This document shows, one piece after another, positions 13,201-27,100 of a DNA stretch of 64,000 bases. Under the pieces are notes generated by a model. The model was not told the origin of the DNA and did no database searches. It saw nothing but the letters and a program-made list of their open reading frames with translations. Position 1 is the first letter of the stretch; every line of letters begins with the position of its first letter. The translations under genes and the position numbers were made by a program. Source of the stretch: Schistosoma mansoni (taxonomy: Eukaryota > Platyhelminthes > Trematoda > Strigeidida > Schistosomatidae); NCBI RefSeq assembly GCF_000237925.1, contig NW_017386030.1, positions 62,001-126,000 of the forward strand. Direction: 5' to 3'.

Positions 13201-15106
13201 AAATAATTATACATTTTTAAAAAAAATCATACAGAATTACAGCCATAGATAAAACACTTAACCTGAACAAAATATTACCAGTTACAGATGAAAATGTTCG
13301 ACGGAATTCAGTCGTATCCAGGACTTTATGGTAAGATCAGATCTATCCAATTTTATCCAGTGATGTACAACACTTACTTACACGCCTGTTACCCCTCGTG
13401 AAGGAGCATAGGCCGACCACTAGCATCATACATCAAACTCTGTCCTGTTCAATCCTTTCCAGTTGCTATTGATCCTTTTGATGTTTGCTTCCGATTTCCG
13501 ACGCAGTGTGTTCTTTGACCTTCCTTTTTTCCTCTTCCTTCAGGATTCCAGGTAACGACTTGCCTCGTGATGCAGCTTGGTGACTTCCGCAATGTATGTC
13601 CTATCCACATCCAGAGTGCAGAGTATCTATGCCTACATGTATCCTATGAGAGTCAGATCAGTTTGATCTGTACCTTTCAGGTATATACACGACATATATC
13701 TACATAAAAACAGAAACTGTTAAGAAGACTGAATTCATGTCTACACATGTGCTTTGGAGTGCATAATTCCTCTGACCTGTGTATTTCAGATATGCATGTA
13801 ACGTGTAAAATTCTGCAACTGGGACTTAAATGCTAACAAGTAGTAAATACCAATGAATGGGAATGGAGACCGTCTGTCCTACGACAATAGTACCTACGTT
13901 TGCGTTTATGTCTAATTTTGAAATTCTGTCGAAATGATCATCCACTTCCTAATTTATTCATCACAAATATTAATAGTTAATGGTAAACCTCTCAAGTATT
14001 TAATCATTTTGGCTTATTTCTTAATCAAGTTGATGGATATTTCGAATACACTTTGAGCAATATTAAAGTGGCTTATTGTATGATATTTAGCATAAATGAA
14101 TATTATTTGTCAATTTACTAAATGACTAGTGAATAATGGAGTGCTGTTTTCACTAAAGATTTGAAATCAATTATCTGAAGTAATATGTAACTGTCTAAAA
14201 TGAACATGTCCATTGTACTGTAGCCAAACACCTTGGATGAGAAGCTCAAATACAATGAAGGTTAGGGTATGAAATGAAATCGACAAGGAACAGAAATATA
14301 AGCCAAACAACAAGAAACAACACAATTATTGAACAATGGAAATATTGCAAACAACCTTAGTCAACATCATGTTCGAATAGTCCCAGTGAATTTTGAGTTT
14401 AATTCATTATCAAGTTGTGTACCATCATCTGATGTAAATTATATATTATTATATAAACTGTGCAACATTTTGTTCCATCCTACTTTATGGCAGTGAAACA
14501 TGGCCGATAAGAGTGGAGGATATTCGTAGGCTACTAGTATTCGACCATAAGTGTTTTCGAAGCATTGCTCGTATATCTTAGGACTACCGAGTAAGTTATG
14601 CAGTTGTTAGGAAACGGGTACTAGGTAAGGATGGCAAATCGGTTGGTGAAGTAATGCAACTTCATCAGTTGAGATGGCTGGGACATGTGTTACGAATGCC
14701 CATCCACCGACTGCCCCGACGTACAATGTTTCATGGTGTAGGAGTAGGTTGGAAGAAAGCTAGGGGCGGCCACACCAAAACTTGGCAGAAATACATGAAG
14801 TCATTGACAATTGGACTGAGCCATGTTGGTAGGTGTAGACTACCTGGTTGGGATTCGCGAGATGATAACAATCGATGGTGAAATGGCTCAAAATCGTTTG
14901 CATCTTTTTCCTCTTTCCAAATTTATTTCACTGTATTATACTCCTTCAATAACATCTTCAAACCCTAATCTTTCACATAATACTTATACTCTTACTACTT
15001 CTACCACTATGTGATTTGAATCGACAACTGCATCTCTGTAATAACGTGGTATGTCAACTCGAACTGATGTACGTACGTACGAAGTTCTACGTTGTGACTG
15101 ACTGAC

Positions 15107-15137
<31 letters not shown>

Positions 15138-18100
15138 ATGGATGAAATTTGAATAAAACAATAAATTGATAATTCTCTTTCGGTGGACATTTCTCTAAAC
15201 ATTGTTCAAATAAATCACGAGCACGTTCTAATTTATTTCCACCCTATAGAATAATAATAAGGAATATAATGATTTAGAGTTATTATCAGAAATGAATGTA
15301 AATAAATAAACAATAAAAATATTTATAAATGAGAATTCTGTAATTAATTTTTCCATACTTAAAATGTCAGTAAGTCAGTGTTATAGGCTACTTAGTTGGG
15401 GTGTCCACGCGATTATCGTAACCAATGATTGGAGACTCTGGGTTATGTGGCTCAGAATCGATCACAATGGCGTAGGTGTATACACTCTTTATCTTCCCTT
15501 AAACCTTGAGATTAAAATTGCTTCATAACTTTCTTCCTTCCTATACTATATCCTTATATACAACCTTTGTTTTATATATTACCACTACTAAATTAACTAC
15601 TATGAATTCGGTGTTCTTCTTGTTGTGCTAAAAAGGTATGGCAACTTGGACAGATGCATAAATTTGCCTGGTCTAACGCTGTAGCTGACTGACTGAAAAA
15701 GAGAATAGAACTTTTCACTAATTATTTATAAGTGTATAATAAATATCATCAATTTTATTTATTTATTTCAACACATAAACATTGATACAAAGGGGAACCG
15801 ATTACATATGCAACACACAAGTAACTTGATTTGTGTGCAGGCTATTATACTGACCGAGTGTCTAGACCGAAACAGATGGTTTTCTTAGAGGGCCACACCC
15901 GGAGCTATCCATCTAAAGCTCTAATCCACAAGGAAGTGGAGCAACGTAAAGAGATACAGTCCCATAGTGGCCGGTGACCAACAATAAGTTCATACGCCAT
16001 TTGTTTCCTAAGAATCCCAGAGTTCATGTGAACTACTGGTTTGAAATGAGGGTTTTTCAACTCCCCTAGATGAACCTTTAGTGTCCACAAACCACGTTAA
16101 AGCGCCAGACATCCGTCGCGAAAATACAGTGAGTGGGACTTCCCTGGTAGCGGTTGTATGCACGTGGCCATGTGAGAGTATTTCGAGAGGGAGAGTGGAC
16201 TTTCCCCACCTTCGGCCTTACCAAGGTATTTGATTTTATATTCATCCATTAGACTGCAGAATTGTTGTTGTTGTTACGTACTTCTCTGCTCCCAAAATTA
16301 TTATCAGTTAATTATAAACCTCTTTATTCTTAATTTGTACTGTTAATGCTTTATTTAGGTATAATAATCTCTCATATATAGTTCATTCTGATCATTTAAT
16401 TTGCGTATAAAACCATGTCAATTCTTTTTTGGAATTAAAATGTAGAGACTATATTATCTATCTTTTCCTAGTGGTTTGATTGGAGTAGAATGGAAACAAA
16501 AGTGTTAACATATATTAGGTTATTATCAGAAGGGGTTTTGTGGATATTATAGTAATTTTAATAGTTGAGATCATGAATCAATTGAAGCTAGACCAGTATG
16601 GAAAACTTGGAAGCACTGCTTGACGGCCGTTTCGTCCTATTATGAGACTCCTCAGCAGTGCTCATCCACGATCCCGCCTCGCGAGATTCGAACCCAGGAC
16701 CTATCAGTTTCACACGCGAGCGTTTAACAAAACAGAACACTGAGCCGGCATCCAATGGTGTTAATGTCTAACTTCAACCGATTCACGATCCCATAAATAG
16801 GACGAAACCGCCATCCAGTACTTCCAGGTTTTCCATGGTGGTCTAGCTTCAATTGATTCATGATCTCATATATTAGATTACTGTAATGGATTATGAGTAT
16901 TATTGATTTAAACATATGAGAGTAGAGTTATCAGCACAAGTATATTACTTCATAAGATATAAAATACTGAATATCATTTGAAAACTATCAATGACTATTC
17001 AAACATATATTTCATAAGAAGAATATTTCTTCTAAATAACCATCCACATAACTGTATAATCAGCAACCTCTCTTCAGTGATATTATCCTAATTAGTATTT
17101 AGATAACAAAGACTTTCCATTTTAATACAAATGTTATTATAAGAAGGAGGTTTTGTGGAGATTTTAATAATTTTTTTATATAGTTGAGATCATGAGTCAA
17201 TTGAACCGTTGGATGCCGGCTCAGTGGTCTATCGGTTAAGTGCTCTGGCGCGAGACTGATAGGTCCTGCGTTGGAATCTTGCGAGGCGGGTTCGTGAATG
17301 CGCACTGCTGAGGTGTCCCACAATAGGACGAAACGACCGTCCAGTGCTTCCAGGTTTTCCATGGTGGTCTAGCTTCAATTGACTCATGATCTCAACTATA
17401 TAGACATTTTATTATAGTCTTTTGAGGATATCAAGATGATTTTTTATAGTAATTTTCATATATCAACTGGACAAAGCATTACAACCTCTCCCTTTCCAAA
17501 AGATCCTAGTTAATTGTTTTTTTTTAACATGTTGATTACCGTGTGCACATTACAAACAAGTTGCATATTGGAATGAGATAACTTACCCTTAGATTTGCTA
17601 AATTCATCAGTTACTAATATATGACATATATAGACATACTCAACATAGAAACTAATTTCCACATATCAGTGCACTGATACAAAACACTTACGTAACGTTC
17701 AATAAACTTAGATAAATAAGTAGCCCATATATCGTAAACATTTGGCCAACGAAATAATGCAACACCTTTTTCATATGCCTATAAGAAAATAAAACAAACA
17801 TTTTTGTGCATATATAAGATACAACAAAACACTTAGAACAGATGGGTTATGTGCTAACAACAATGGGTAACTCAGGATACATGTTTCATCCTATTTGGAA
17901 CTTGTCACTTAGATGTGTACCTCTATCCCAAATGTTGACAGTTCATATTAAGACTTAAACATCAAGTACCTTTTACTTGTAAATTTCAACAAAGACTGAT
18001 TAGAAATTCATTGGTGAATATCAACAAACGAGTTAGTTCAAAACCTTAATAATAACCATTATAATAGAACAAATCACATAATTATTGAATGTATAATTGG

Positions 18101-21100
18101 CGATGTGATAAACAGAAACAGAAAAATTATGTTATCGATGTCTCTTGTCAATTATAGACAAGTCGCTACCAGGACTCAGTGGCCGAGTGGAAAACGCGAT
18201 GGCGTTTCAAGCGAAAGGTACTGGGTTCGAGTCCCAAAGTGGACATCAACTCCGAGATGCAAGTACATTCAGCTGACGAGTCCCAAATAGGACGAAACGC
18301 GTGTCAAACTGGATTCCACTGCTAGCTACTATCCATCTTTGCTTATCTTGTCTTCTTTATTTATCATTAATATACTAATAAGTTATTTGTTATCTGATTG
18401 AACATACTTTCATAATTTAATATTTTGTACGCAAGTTGAGAGTTTCAGTGTTTTTTTCTAGATGATATTTGAGTTCGTTTTAAGCTTTCACACGTTCTGT
18501 TAGTTAGAAGTTAGGGAATCCACCAATCCTGATCTTGGGGGTCATCATAAGTCACCATATGGTTATTATCAAGGTAGAAAATTTGTAGAAATAGTTCAAT
18601 TTGAAAAGGTATTTTTTATAGCAGATTGAGATCACTTCATCGATTACGGATAACGTAGCTACTATAATAACACAGTGTTCAGTTTCCCAAGTCGTCGTGG
18701 CTTAATCAAGCTATATTGGTTGAAAGACATATTCCTTTAGGCCTTAATATACAGTCGACCTTTGGGCACTATAGTCTTGGTCTCAAGTCACCAAAACCAC
18801 TCGCTAAACCAGTTTTTTCCACTCCCTCAAGTATCGTTCCACGCTGTGGGCAACAGAACGCAACAAACACCTTCATACCCATAACAGAACTCTAAAAGTA
18901 GACAAGCATCCCCTATCCTTATATCATTTACCATTACTACTAACATTCATCGTTCAACCTACCTTTTGAATGCTCTTGCCGTTTCTATTATGTTGTTGAA
19001 TCAGTAAAAAATTTTATGTGGGATTAAACACAAGTGCTAAAAGTACAGAGAAGTTGAACCTCAAAGTCGGCGGGGGATATAATATTACTTAAATATTCTT
19101 ACTGAACAAAAAATCGACTGTAAAGACGTATTATGCAACAGAGATGATGAATAAGGTTTTAAACTATGATCAAATCATCTTAAGTCCAATGCCTTAATCA
19201 TTCAATCATCAAGTAGAGTTGTTATGAATACATAGTTTAACAGTTCGATTTCGTAAACCAATTCATTTGATACGAATTAAAAAGTCAAATAGTATCAATA
19301 GTCAGTACACATGTGTACAAAACAAGAATACTTTATCACTGGTGAGTATACTGATGTGTTAGAAGTTATAAACCTATCAACTTTTAACTAAATAAATAGC
19401 AAACTAGAACCTCTCTTGCTTCACCTAATTCAGTTAAGAAAACCGATTAGTAACACACAAGCTCTCAAACACACAAAAAATATAGTTTAAATTTGGGTTT
19501 ACATACAAAGTTTGTATCTATGCTAGATGAGTTATATGTTATTTACTGAATTAAGTAAATTCATTACAGTTTTATGTATGAAACTAAACATAGCCAAGTA
19601 TGTTGTGTTGTTTGAAGCAATCAGTAGGAAGACTTGTTTCACCAACGTTCCATGTTAGTTAGCACTCATTCGCAGCAAGATGCACTCACAATTTCGAAGT
19701 AATCAGTACACTCCGTGTGATTGGAACACATTTCGATCAGTTTCATAGCCTGAGACGTTAAGACTGATCTATTCAGGCTGCAGTTCCCCTCTATCATGAC
19801 TGAATACAGTGGTCTTGAGTGCAGTTACGGGTATGAGGGCAGTTATCACTTCCCGGCTGCCCACACCGTGGAAGGGTTCTTCTAAAGGTACCTGAAAAGG
19901 AAATTGGGTTAGAAGTGGTCTTAATGATCTGAGGGCGTGACCGCAGTGCCCAAGGGACAACTGCTTGAGGTCGGTCACGCACGGCCTTTTTGTGGGGGAT
20001 TTTTGACGTGTTAGCTCCGTTCTTCAAAGGACCTTACCGCCGGAGACGGAAATCCGTGGGATAAGGCGAAGTGTGCATTTTTAGGGTCGACATTTCCTAA
20101 CCCCACCCCTCCTTGTGGGAAGGCAGCATCGCTGCTATGCTGGTTGTCTGAAGGAAACACCTTACTACTGTCACACCTCTGTACAGTCAGCAGTACGACC
20201 TCGCCTTCGGACCTTGGGTTTGCTGCTTTTAGTCTTACCGCTCTTCAACCGACCTTTCTGGCATGGTAGGACGTTGAGGAACAATTGTTCCAGCCAGTAT
20301 AGCTCGATTGGTTCATCACGATGGGTAAGCCCGACCACCACGTCAAGGTAGAAGCAACGGTCGGGTCCATCATGACTGATATGTACAGCAATCAGTCAAC
20401 AAGAGTATCAACAATGACCAAGTATACAGAAACTATTGTGGAACAATATACCAATCAGACTAATCATATACATACACAACATGAGAAAAAAAGTGAAACA
20501 CAAAATCATTATAAACAATTTCAACTAACTTTAAAAGCATCTTCAAAATAATTTAACTCTTCCAGGAATAAAGCATAATTCATAATAATTTGAGGAGTTG
20601 CTATACGTAAATCAATCATTCGATCATAGGCAGCCTATAAGTATTATATAATAAAGAGAAAAATAGGTATAAATACATATTACCTACAAAATATCAACAA
20701 TGTAACCAAAAAATCATATAAAGATTATGCCAAGTAAAAAGTGACTGGAAAAAATACTTTTATGCAAACAGGTTAATTGAATAGTCTTCCTATAGGAAAA
20801 CAGATTTCAGTGATGTAGAAAACAGAAATGTTATGTAAGGCGTTGGTTGGAGTTAGTCGACAAAAAATACCGGAACTCGATTTGACGTTTTTTTGCACTC
20901 TTCATGTAATATCAAGTCCGAGTCTTCCAGGTAGCATCAGTCCCCTTAAGATTACAAGTACACCCAGCTGACGAATGCTGAATGGTACGAAACCTATGTT
21001 TAGGGTTTTTTGACGACTAACTCCAATTAACAACTTACATCCCGACATAATGAACGTAATCCCGAGTCACTTAAACTAGTGGCCAAGTTGCAACTTGACC

Positions 21101-24100
21101 GATAGGATTCCATTAGTGCTAAGACGGAGTTGAAATAAATAACATTGGCCCAGGACAGAGTGGGTTGGAGAATGCTGGTCAGCGGCCTATGCCCCACTGG
21201 GAGTAACAAGCGTAAGTAAGTAAGTACCATTCAAAGACTAATTAATTGAAAACAAGCGTGTTATCATTGGTATACTTAACAACATCTAACAGTCCCTGTT
21301 TGTGTAATCCAACTCGGATAATATGAAATAGACGGAATGTGGCTGGCATATATACTCTCTGTCAGGGAAGTCCTACTCACTGCCTTCTCGTGGCATTACT
21401 GTTGTTTACGAAAGTCAGAAGACGAGAAGCGGAATCGAAACTCCGGCGTTTGAACTGGGTTGGTGGACATGGAGGATCCACCTAGGGAAGTTGGAAAATC
21501 CTCATTCCAAACCAATGGTACACATGGGCTCCAGGATCCTGAGGGAACAAATGAAGTATGAACCAATTGTTCGTCACCGGCTACCATGGGACTGTATCTC
21601 CTTACATTGCTCCATCGCCTTGTGGATTAAACCTTCAGGTCAAAGGCTCCGTGTGTGGCCCTCTAAGAAAACCACCTGTTCCGGTCTGGACACTCGGGCA
21701 GTATCACAGCCCTCATACAAATCAAATGAGATTTGTGCGGCGCATATGTATCTGGTGCTTCCTTGTACCAATATTTATGTGTTTAAATAAAAAATAAAAT
21801 GAAGAAATAGTTGGTATTTACCTTTGTTGTTTCAAATGTACCAAAACTTTCTTCTAAATCTGTGTACAACGACCAAAGACGCAAAGATTTATGAAGTCGT
21901 GCTTGAACAGGTTCGGAACGATCATAATAATCGACTTTACGTGATGGTGCAGTAGTAGCTTTCCCTAATAAACGAAGTGCTGCTTCAGGTTGACTGATTT
22001 TTAAGAGGGGAAAGAGACAATAATAATTGGTTTTATTATTGCTAATATAAATAACGTATGTAATAAGTAGTAAAAATGAATACAATCAACGCTTTAAGTA
22101 CCGAAAGATTAGAGATGAAGTTGGGTGTAAGATATTAGGTGACAAATTCCAATTTGACTGATGGCAAGGCCTTAAAGCTCTTCACCATTTAAGATCATTG
22201 TTTTTTATTGAGATCATGAACCGATTGATGTAAGAACACTATGGAAAACCTGGAAGCACAGGACGGCCGTCTTTTCCTGTTTCGGGACTCTTCAGCAGTG
22301 TGCGTTCACGGTCCCGCTCGCGGGATTCGAACCCAGGGTTTTCAATTTTCGCGCGCGAACGCTTAACCCAGCGGTTTTAATGTCTAACATCAACTAATCT
22401 ACGAAACCGCGCGATCAACTTCCAATGTACTAAGGTAGATACCTGTTTGTACCTGACACGGATCTGCTCCACTGGTCACGGCTTCTCACTAGAACTCCGA
22501 GAATTCCCTCACGAAGCTAGTCGAAGTGGTGGTGTTCTAGCATCAATCGGTTTATGACCTCAATCAAAAACAATAATCTCCACAACCCCATACTGAGATG
22601 ATTGTGCTCATGAACTATATGTACTTAGTCACAGCCTTCCCTAGCTGGGATTGAAGCGTCCTTATATAACTCTACTAGGTACATCTATCCTTGTTTAAAT
22701 AAGTAAATAGTCTGGTAAACAAGTATATAATAATTTAGATTCTGTTAATTATTTTGTATTTGTTCAGATTATTTGTTAACTTTTCGTCTATATATATTTT
22801 ATGTGTGCATGTCTGTTTATCCAATATATTATCTATTAAGTTTTCCAATAAACTTATGTAATAATCCAAATACTGATTGATAAGTCTGTTAATCCAAAAA
22901 ACACCGCGCAGCCAACTGTCAATTTAGTTCTCTCACCCTACCATTTTGACTGTTGGGTTAGTCTAGCAACCAAAGGACGGGTTTACTGTGCAGCAGTTCG
23001 CTCCGTCCTACTTTATGGCAGTGAAACATGGCCAATAAGAGTAGAGGATATTCGTAGGCTACTAGTGTTCGATCATAGGTGTCTTCGAAGGATTGCTCGT
23101 ATATCCTGGGACCACCGGGTAAGTAATTTTAGTTGTTAGGAAACGGGTACTAGGTAAGGATGGCAAATCGATTGATGAAGTAGTGAATCTTCATCAGTTG
23201 AGATGGCTGGGACATGTGTTACGAATGCCCAACCACCGACTGCCCCGACGTGCAATGTTTCATGGTGTAGGAGTAGGTTGGAAGAAAGTTAGGGGTGGCC
23301 AGACCAAAACGTGGCACAAATCAATGAAGTCATTGACAATTGGACTGAGCCATGTTGGTAGGTGTAGACTACCTGGTTGGGATTCGCGAGATGACAGCAA
23401 CCGATGGTTAGAGACCTTGAATGACATGGCTCAAAATCGTTTGCAATGGCGAAGGTGCATCCACTCTTTGTGTTCTACCAAATTCTAATCTTCTGAATTC
23501 CTCATGTCTTTATCTTTTTCTCTTTCCAAATTTATTTCACTGTACTATACTCCTTCAATAATTTCTTCAAACCCTAATCTTTTGGATTTCTGATTATACT
23601 CCTACTACTTCTACCACTATGGGATTTGAATCGACAACTGCATCTCTGTGCTAATGTGGTATGGCAACTCGAACTGATGCACGTACGTACGAAGTTCTAC
23701 GTTGTGACTGACTGACTGACTAGTCTACAAACAACACACCAAGTGATACTCAGTAAATAGAACGAAGGTTAAAGACACAGTGACACGATAATCTATTCTA
23801 ATCCGTTGTCTCAGGCCTCGCTAACTAGAGTGAGAAGTCCAAGTTGGAAGTTTTTTTCTGGTTAGCGTTTTTTAGCGAGTTGATTTTCTACGGGATGGGG
23901 TCGCTAACCCCATGCCCAACCCTCCTCCTTTACCCGGGCTTGGGACCGGCAGTAACCCCCAGAGGAGCTACAGGCGGAGTTCAAGTTGGAAGTAGGGAAG
24001 ATATATTCCGTAAGCAGCCAGAAGCACAAGCAATTAAAACAGGTACGAATCAAACGTATATGTACAACATAAGATTGTCCTTGGGAAACACGTTACAAAA

Positions 24101-27100
24101 TAGCATACTAAAAGATTAAACGGATCAATAGCGTTTAAGATTTTCCCAAGCGGGAAATACAACTTGAAGGTGAAAAGAGCGCTTTTGGTGCGAAAACAAG
24201 GAGATTCAAATTTTCAAAATAAAATTACAAAAACAAGTCATCCCCAACAAGACATATCCATGTTCTCTCTCTCATTATAATTAATACTGAAATTACTTCG
24301 AACCGCGTTGTCACTTATCTTATCATAGCAATTTTAGTCAACTCACATTTATGCCAAGCTATACATTGATCATGACTTATGACTGAGGTAAAAGAGGTGA
24401 ACGCATCCAGACATATATTTATGACAACTTAGGTATCTGGCTAAAATTTCTGAAATATAATATATTTTTGTAACTGAGAAAATATCGCAACAGAAAGTGT
24501 TGGCCTATTTCAAATTTGTTTTTATAGAATTATTTAAAACTTTTGTACAGGATCATGTACTCAGCTCGAGTTACAAAATCGTATGTATGATGATTAGAAG
24601 TGATACCATCCGGTACCTTGAGAAGAAACTATTGAAACGAAAGTCAAACTTCCATTGTTTACATAACAAGAGCAGGAATTATAAAGAAAAAAACTGCTAC
24701 GAAGTCGAAATAATAACAATGTCAGTGGTTGTCCTAAATGAAACAAAAATCATAGCAAATGTCCGGCGCTTTAACAGGGTTGGTGGACACGAAGGATCCA
24801 CCTAGGGAAGTTGGAAAATCCTCATTCCAAACCAATGGTACACATGGGCTCCAGGATCCTGAGGGAACAAATGAAGTATGAACCAATTGTTCGTCACCGG
24901 CTACCATGGGACTGTATCTCCTTACATTGCTCCATCGCCTTGTGGATTAAACCTTCAGGTCAAAGGCTCCGTGTGTGGCCCTCTAAGAAAACCACCTGTT
25001 CCGGTCTGGACACTCGGGCAGTATCATAGCCCACACACAAATCAAGTGACTGGTGTGGTACATATGTATTCGGTGCCCCTTTGTACCAATGTTTGTGTTT
25101 AAATAAATAAATGAAACATGTGTTACGATCCCTTCCGGATGTTTATACAATTTTTATTTAGTGCAGTTAGTCAGTTGGGTTGTGAAAAGTCGAAGAAAAT
25201 TCATAAAATCAGCGAATTTACGTACTATACATTCTACACAAACAGTTGTTTCTTTTAAACTGATAAAATTCTAGTCTAAGCAAATAGGATTTGGATCATA
25301 TATCAATGAAATACAACATAAGAAAGAAAAAAATAGAACAACATAGTTGATAATTTTGGAACTTACTCATGACGCATTTCCATTTCAGCCCATTCACACC
25401 ATATAGCGGCTAAATCTTCAACATGCATAAAAGCAACACCAGTTGCTTTTTCAAGTACTACACGTGCATCATTTAACTGATTATGTTTTTCATATAAACG
25501 TGACAGACCAGTCCATAATGATGATGGACGGCCTGCTGTTGACTTAGCTTCAAAACAATAAAACAGTAAATTGTAATTAATACAAGACCAATCACTGTAC
25601 ACATGTAAATGTATAACAATATGTCTTGGTATTTTTCTAATCAACAGTGAAAGTTGAGTTAAAACTATCTTTTTATGACATAACTGGAGTAAGTATATGA
25701 TGTACTCGTGTTAATCGGTGATAATAAAAAAATATGAGAAGCCAACGCGAGGATTCGTTGAACCAAAAACTAAGAAAGTCCAGAACTAACTACGTTCAAT
25801 CCACCAGACATATCGTGTATAACAACTTCCATTTATTTGAATGGTCTAACTATTGAACAAATATTCATCAAGTATACACCGATATTTTATGTGGAGCCGA
25901 CAAAATGATATGTACATCTTCACAAAAAGGTATGTATTCATACTACATTGGATCAAATCTCACTCATTCACCATACGTTTATGGAACAAGGTTGTATAAA
26001 AGTAGACGACATGAAGAAATTTTTTTTAAATGTTTGACTAGTACTGGGTTCTTAAAAAGGACATTAGGTATGTAATGTTCATACAGGATCTTATATAATA
26101 TAAGTTAGTCCTTCGCTATGTAACTGCAAACTTTGAGTGATGGATGCTTAATTAAATCACTGATATTTTAAGTAATAGCTAACAGAATTAAAAATTGGCA
26201 ACATATACCAAGGGTTCAAGAGACTAGATAATATTACTAGCTTCACAGGATTATATGTTATCAAAAGTTGAGTACACAAAACATGTACTAAGTAGATGTA
26301 TCACAACAAGACGTGATTTGAATGTATGCTTAGTAATGGTTAATTGGGAAAAATCAACTAAAGATTCTTCATTAAAAGTGTTTACATCGATATTTTTGTA
26401 GCTGTTTTACGGCGTAAGTAATTACTACTCACCTGGATCAACCGATGTAATACCCTCCATGAATGCTGCAATTTGTTCACGTGCTCCTTGACTTTTCAAT
26501 AATTCAACACGTTTCAACCAATCAGCTACGTTATGAGGATTTTGACGTAACAGGACACTATTTAAGAGTAATGGACGATGATCCATGAGAGACTCAAGAC
26601 GTGCTAGATACAATTCGACATCCAACTCATCTGTGAAGAAAGCAATTTGTTACAAGAAGAGAAAGTGAATAAGGCAAACAATTGTAAATGCATTGAACTT
26701 AATAACAGAGCATACCTATAGTTTACAGTAGTCAGTTTATTAATTCTAAAAACGCACTTTAACAAGACAAGTTTGGGAAAAGATTGATAACATGGATATT
26801 TATGTCACGTTTTACGTTGATTGTAACTGATTGTAGTAAGTCCAAGTGCTCACAACTGATTGAATAACGTACGTAGATTCACTAGCGTACAAAAACCTCT
26901 AGGAAAAATATTGTTGACGCTATTAAGTGCGCATGTTGTCTAATAACTAGGTGCTTAATAGTGTGCTTCTCTGAGCCTATATGAAAAAGTCACTATATCT
27001 CTCATATAATTAATAAACCATGAAAAGGAAATAATAGAGGAGCGAATTTCAAACTATAATTAATATCTCACCATCTTCTGTAACATCAGATTGTTCCAAA

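Noticed and set aside
18165-18240. tRNA gene-like A and B boxes (also at 8.1, 17.2, 47.4, 51.7, 62.6 kb)
   Set aside because: Each continues into the same hammerhead and tail, so they are SINE promoters, not tRNA genes.
20115-20551. Overlapping frames of 76-78 codons
   Set aside because: They lie in the RC repeat and run over XAB2 exon 10 on the other strand.
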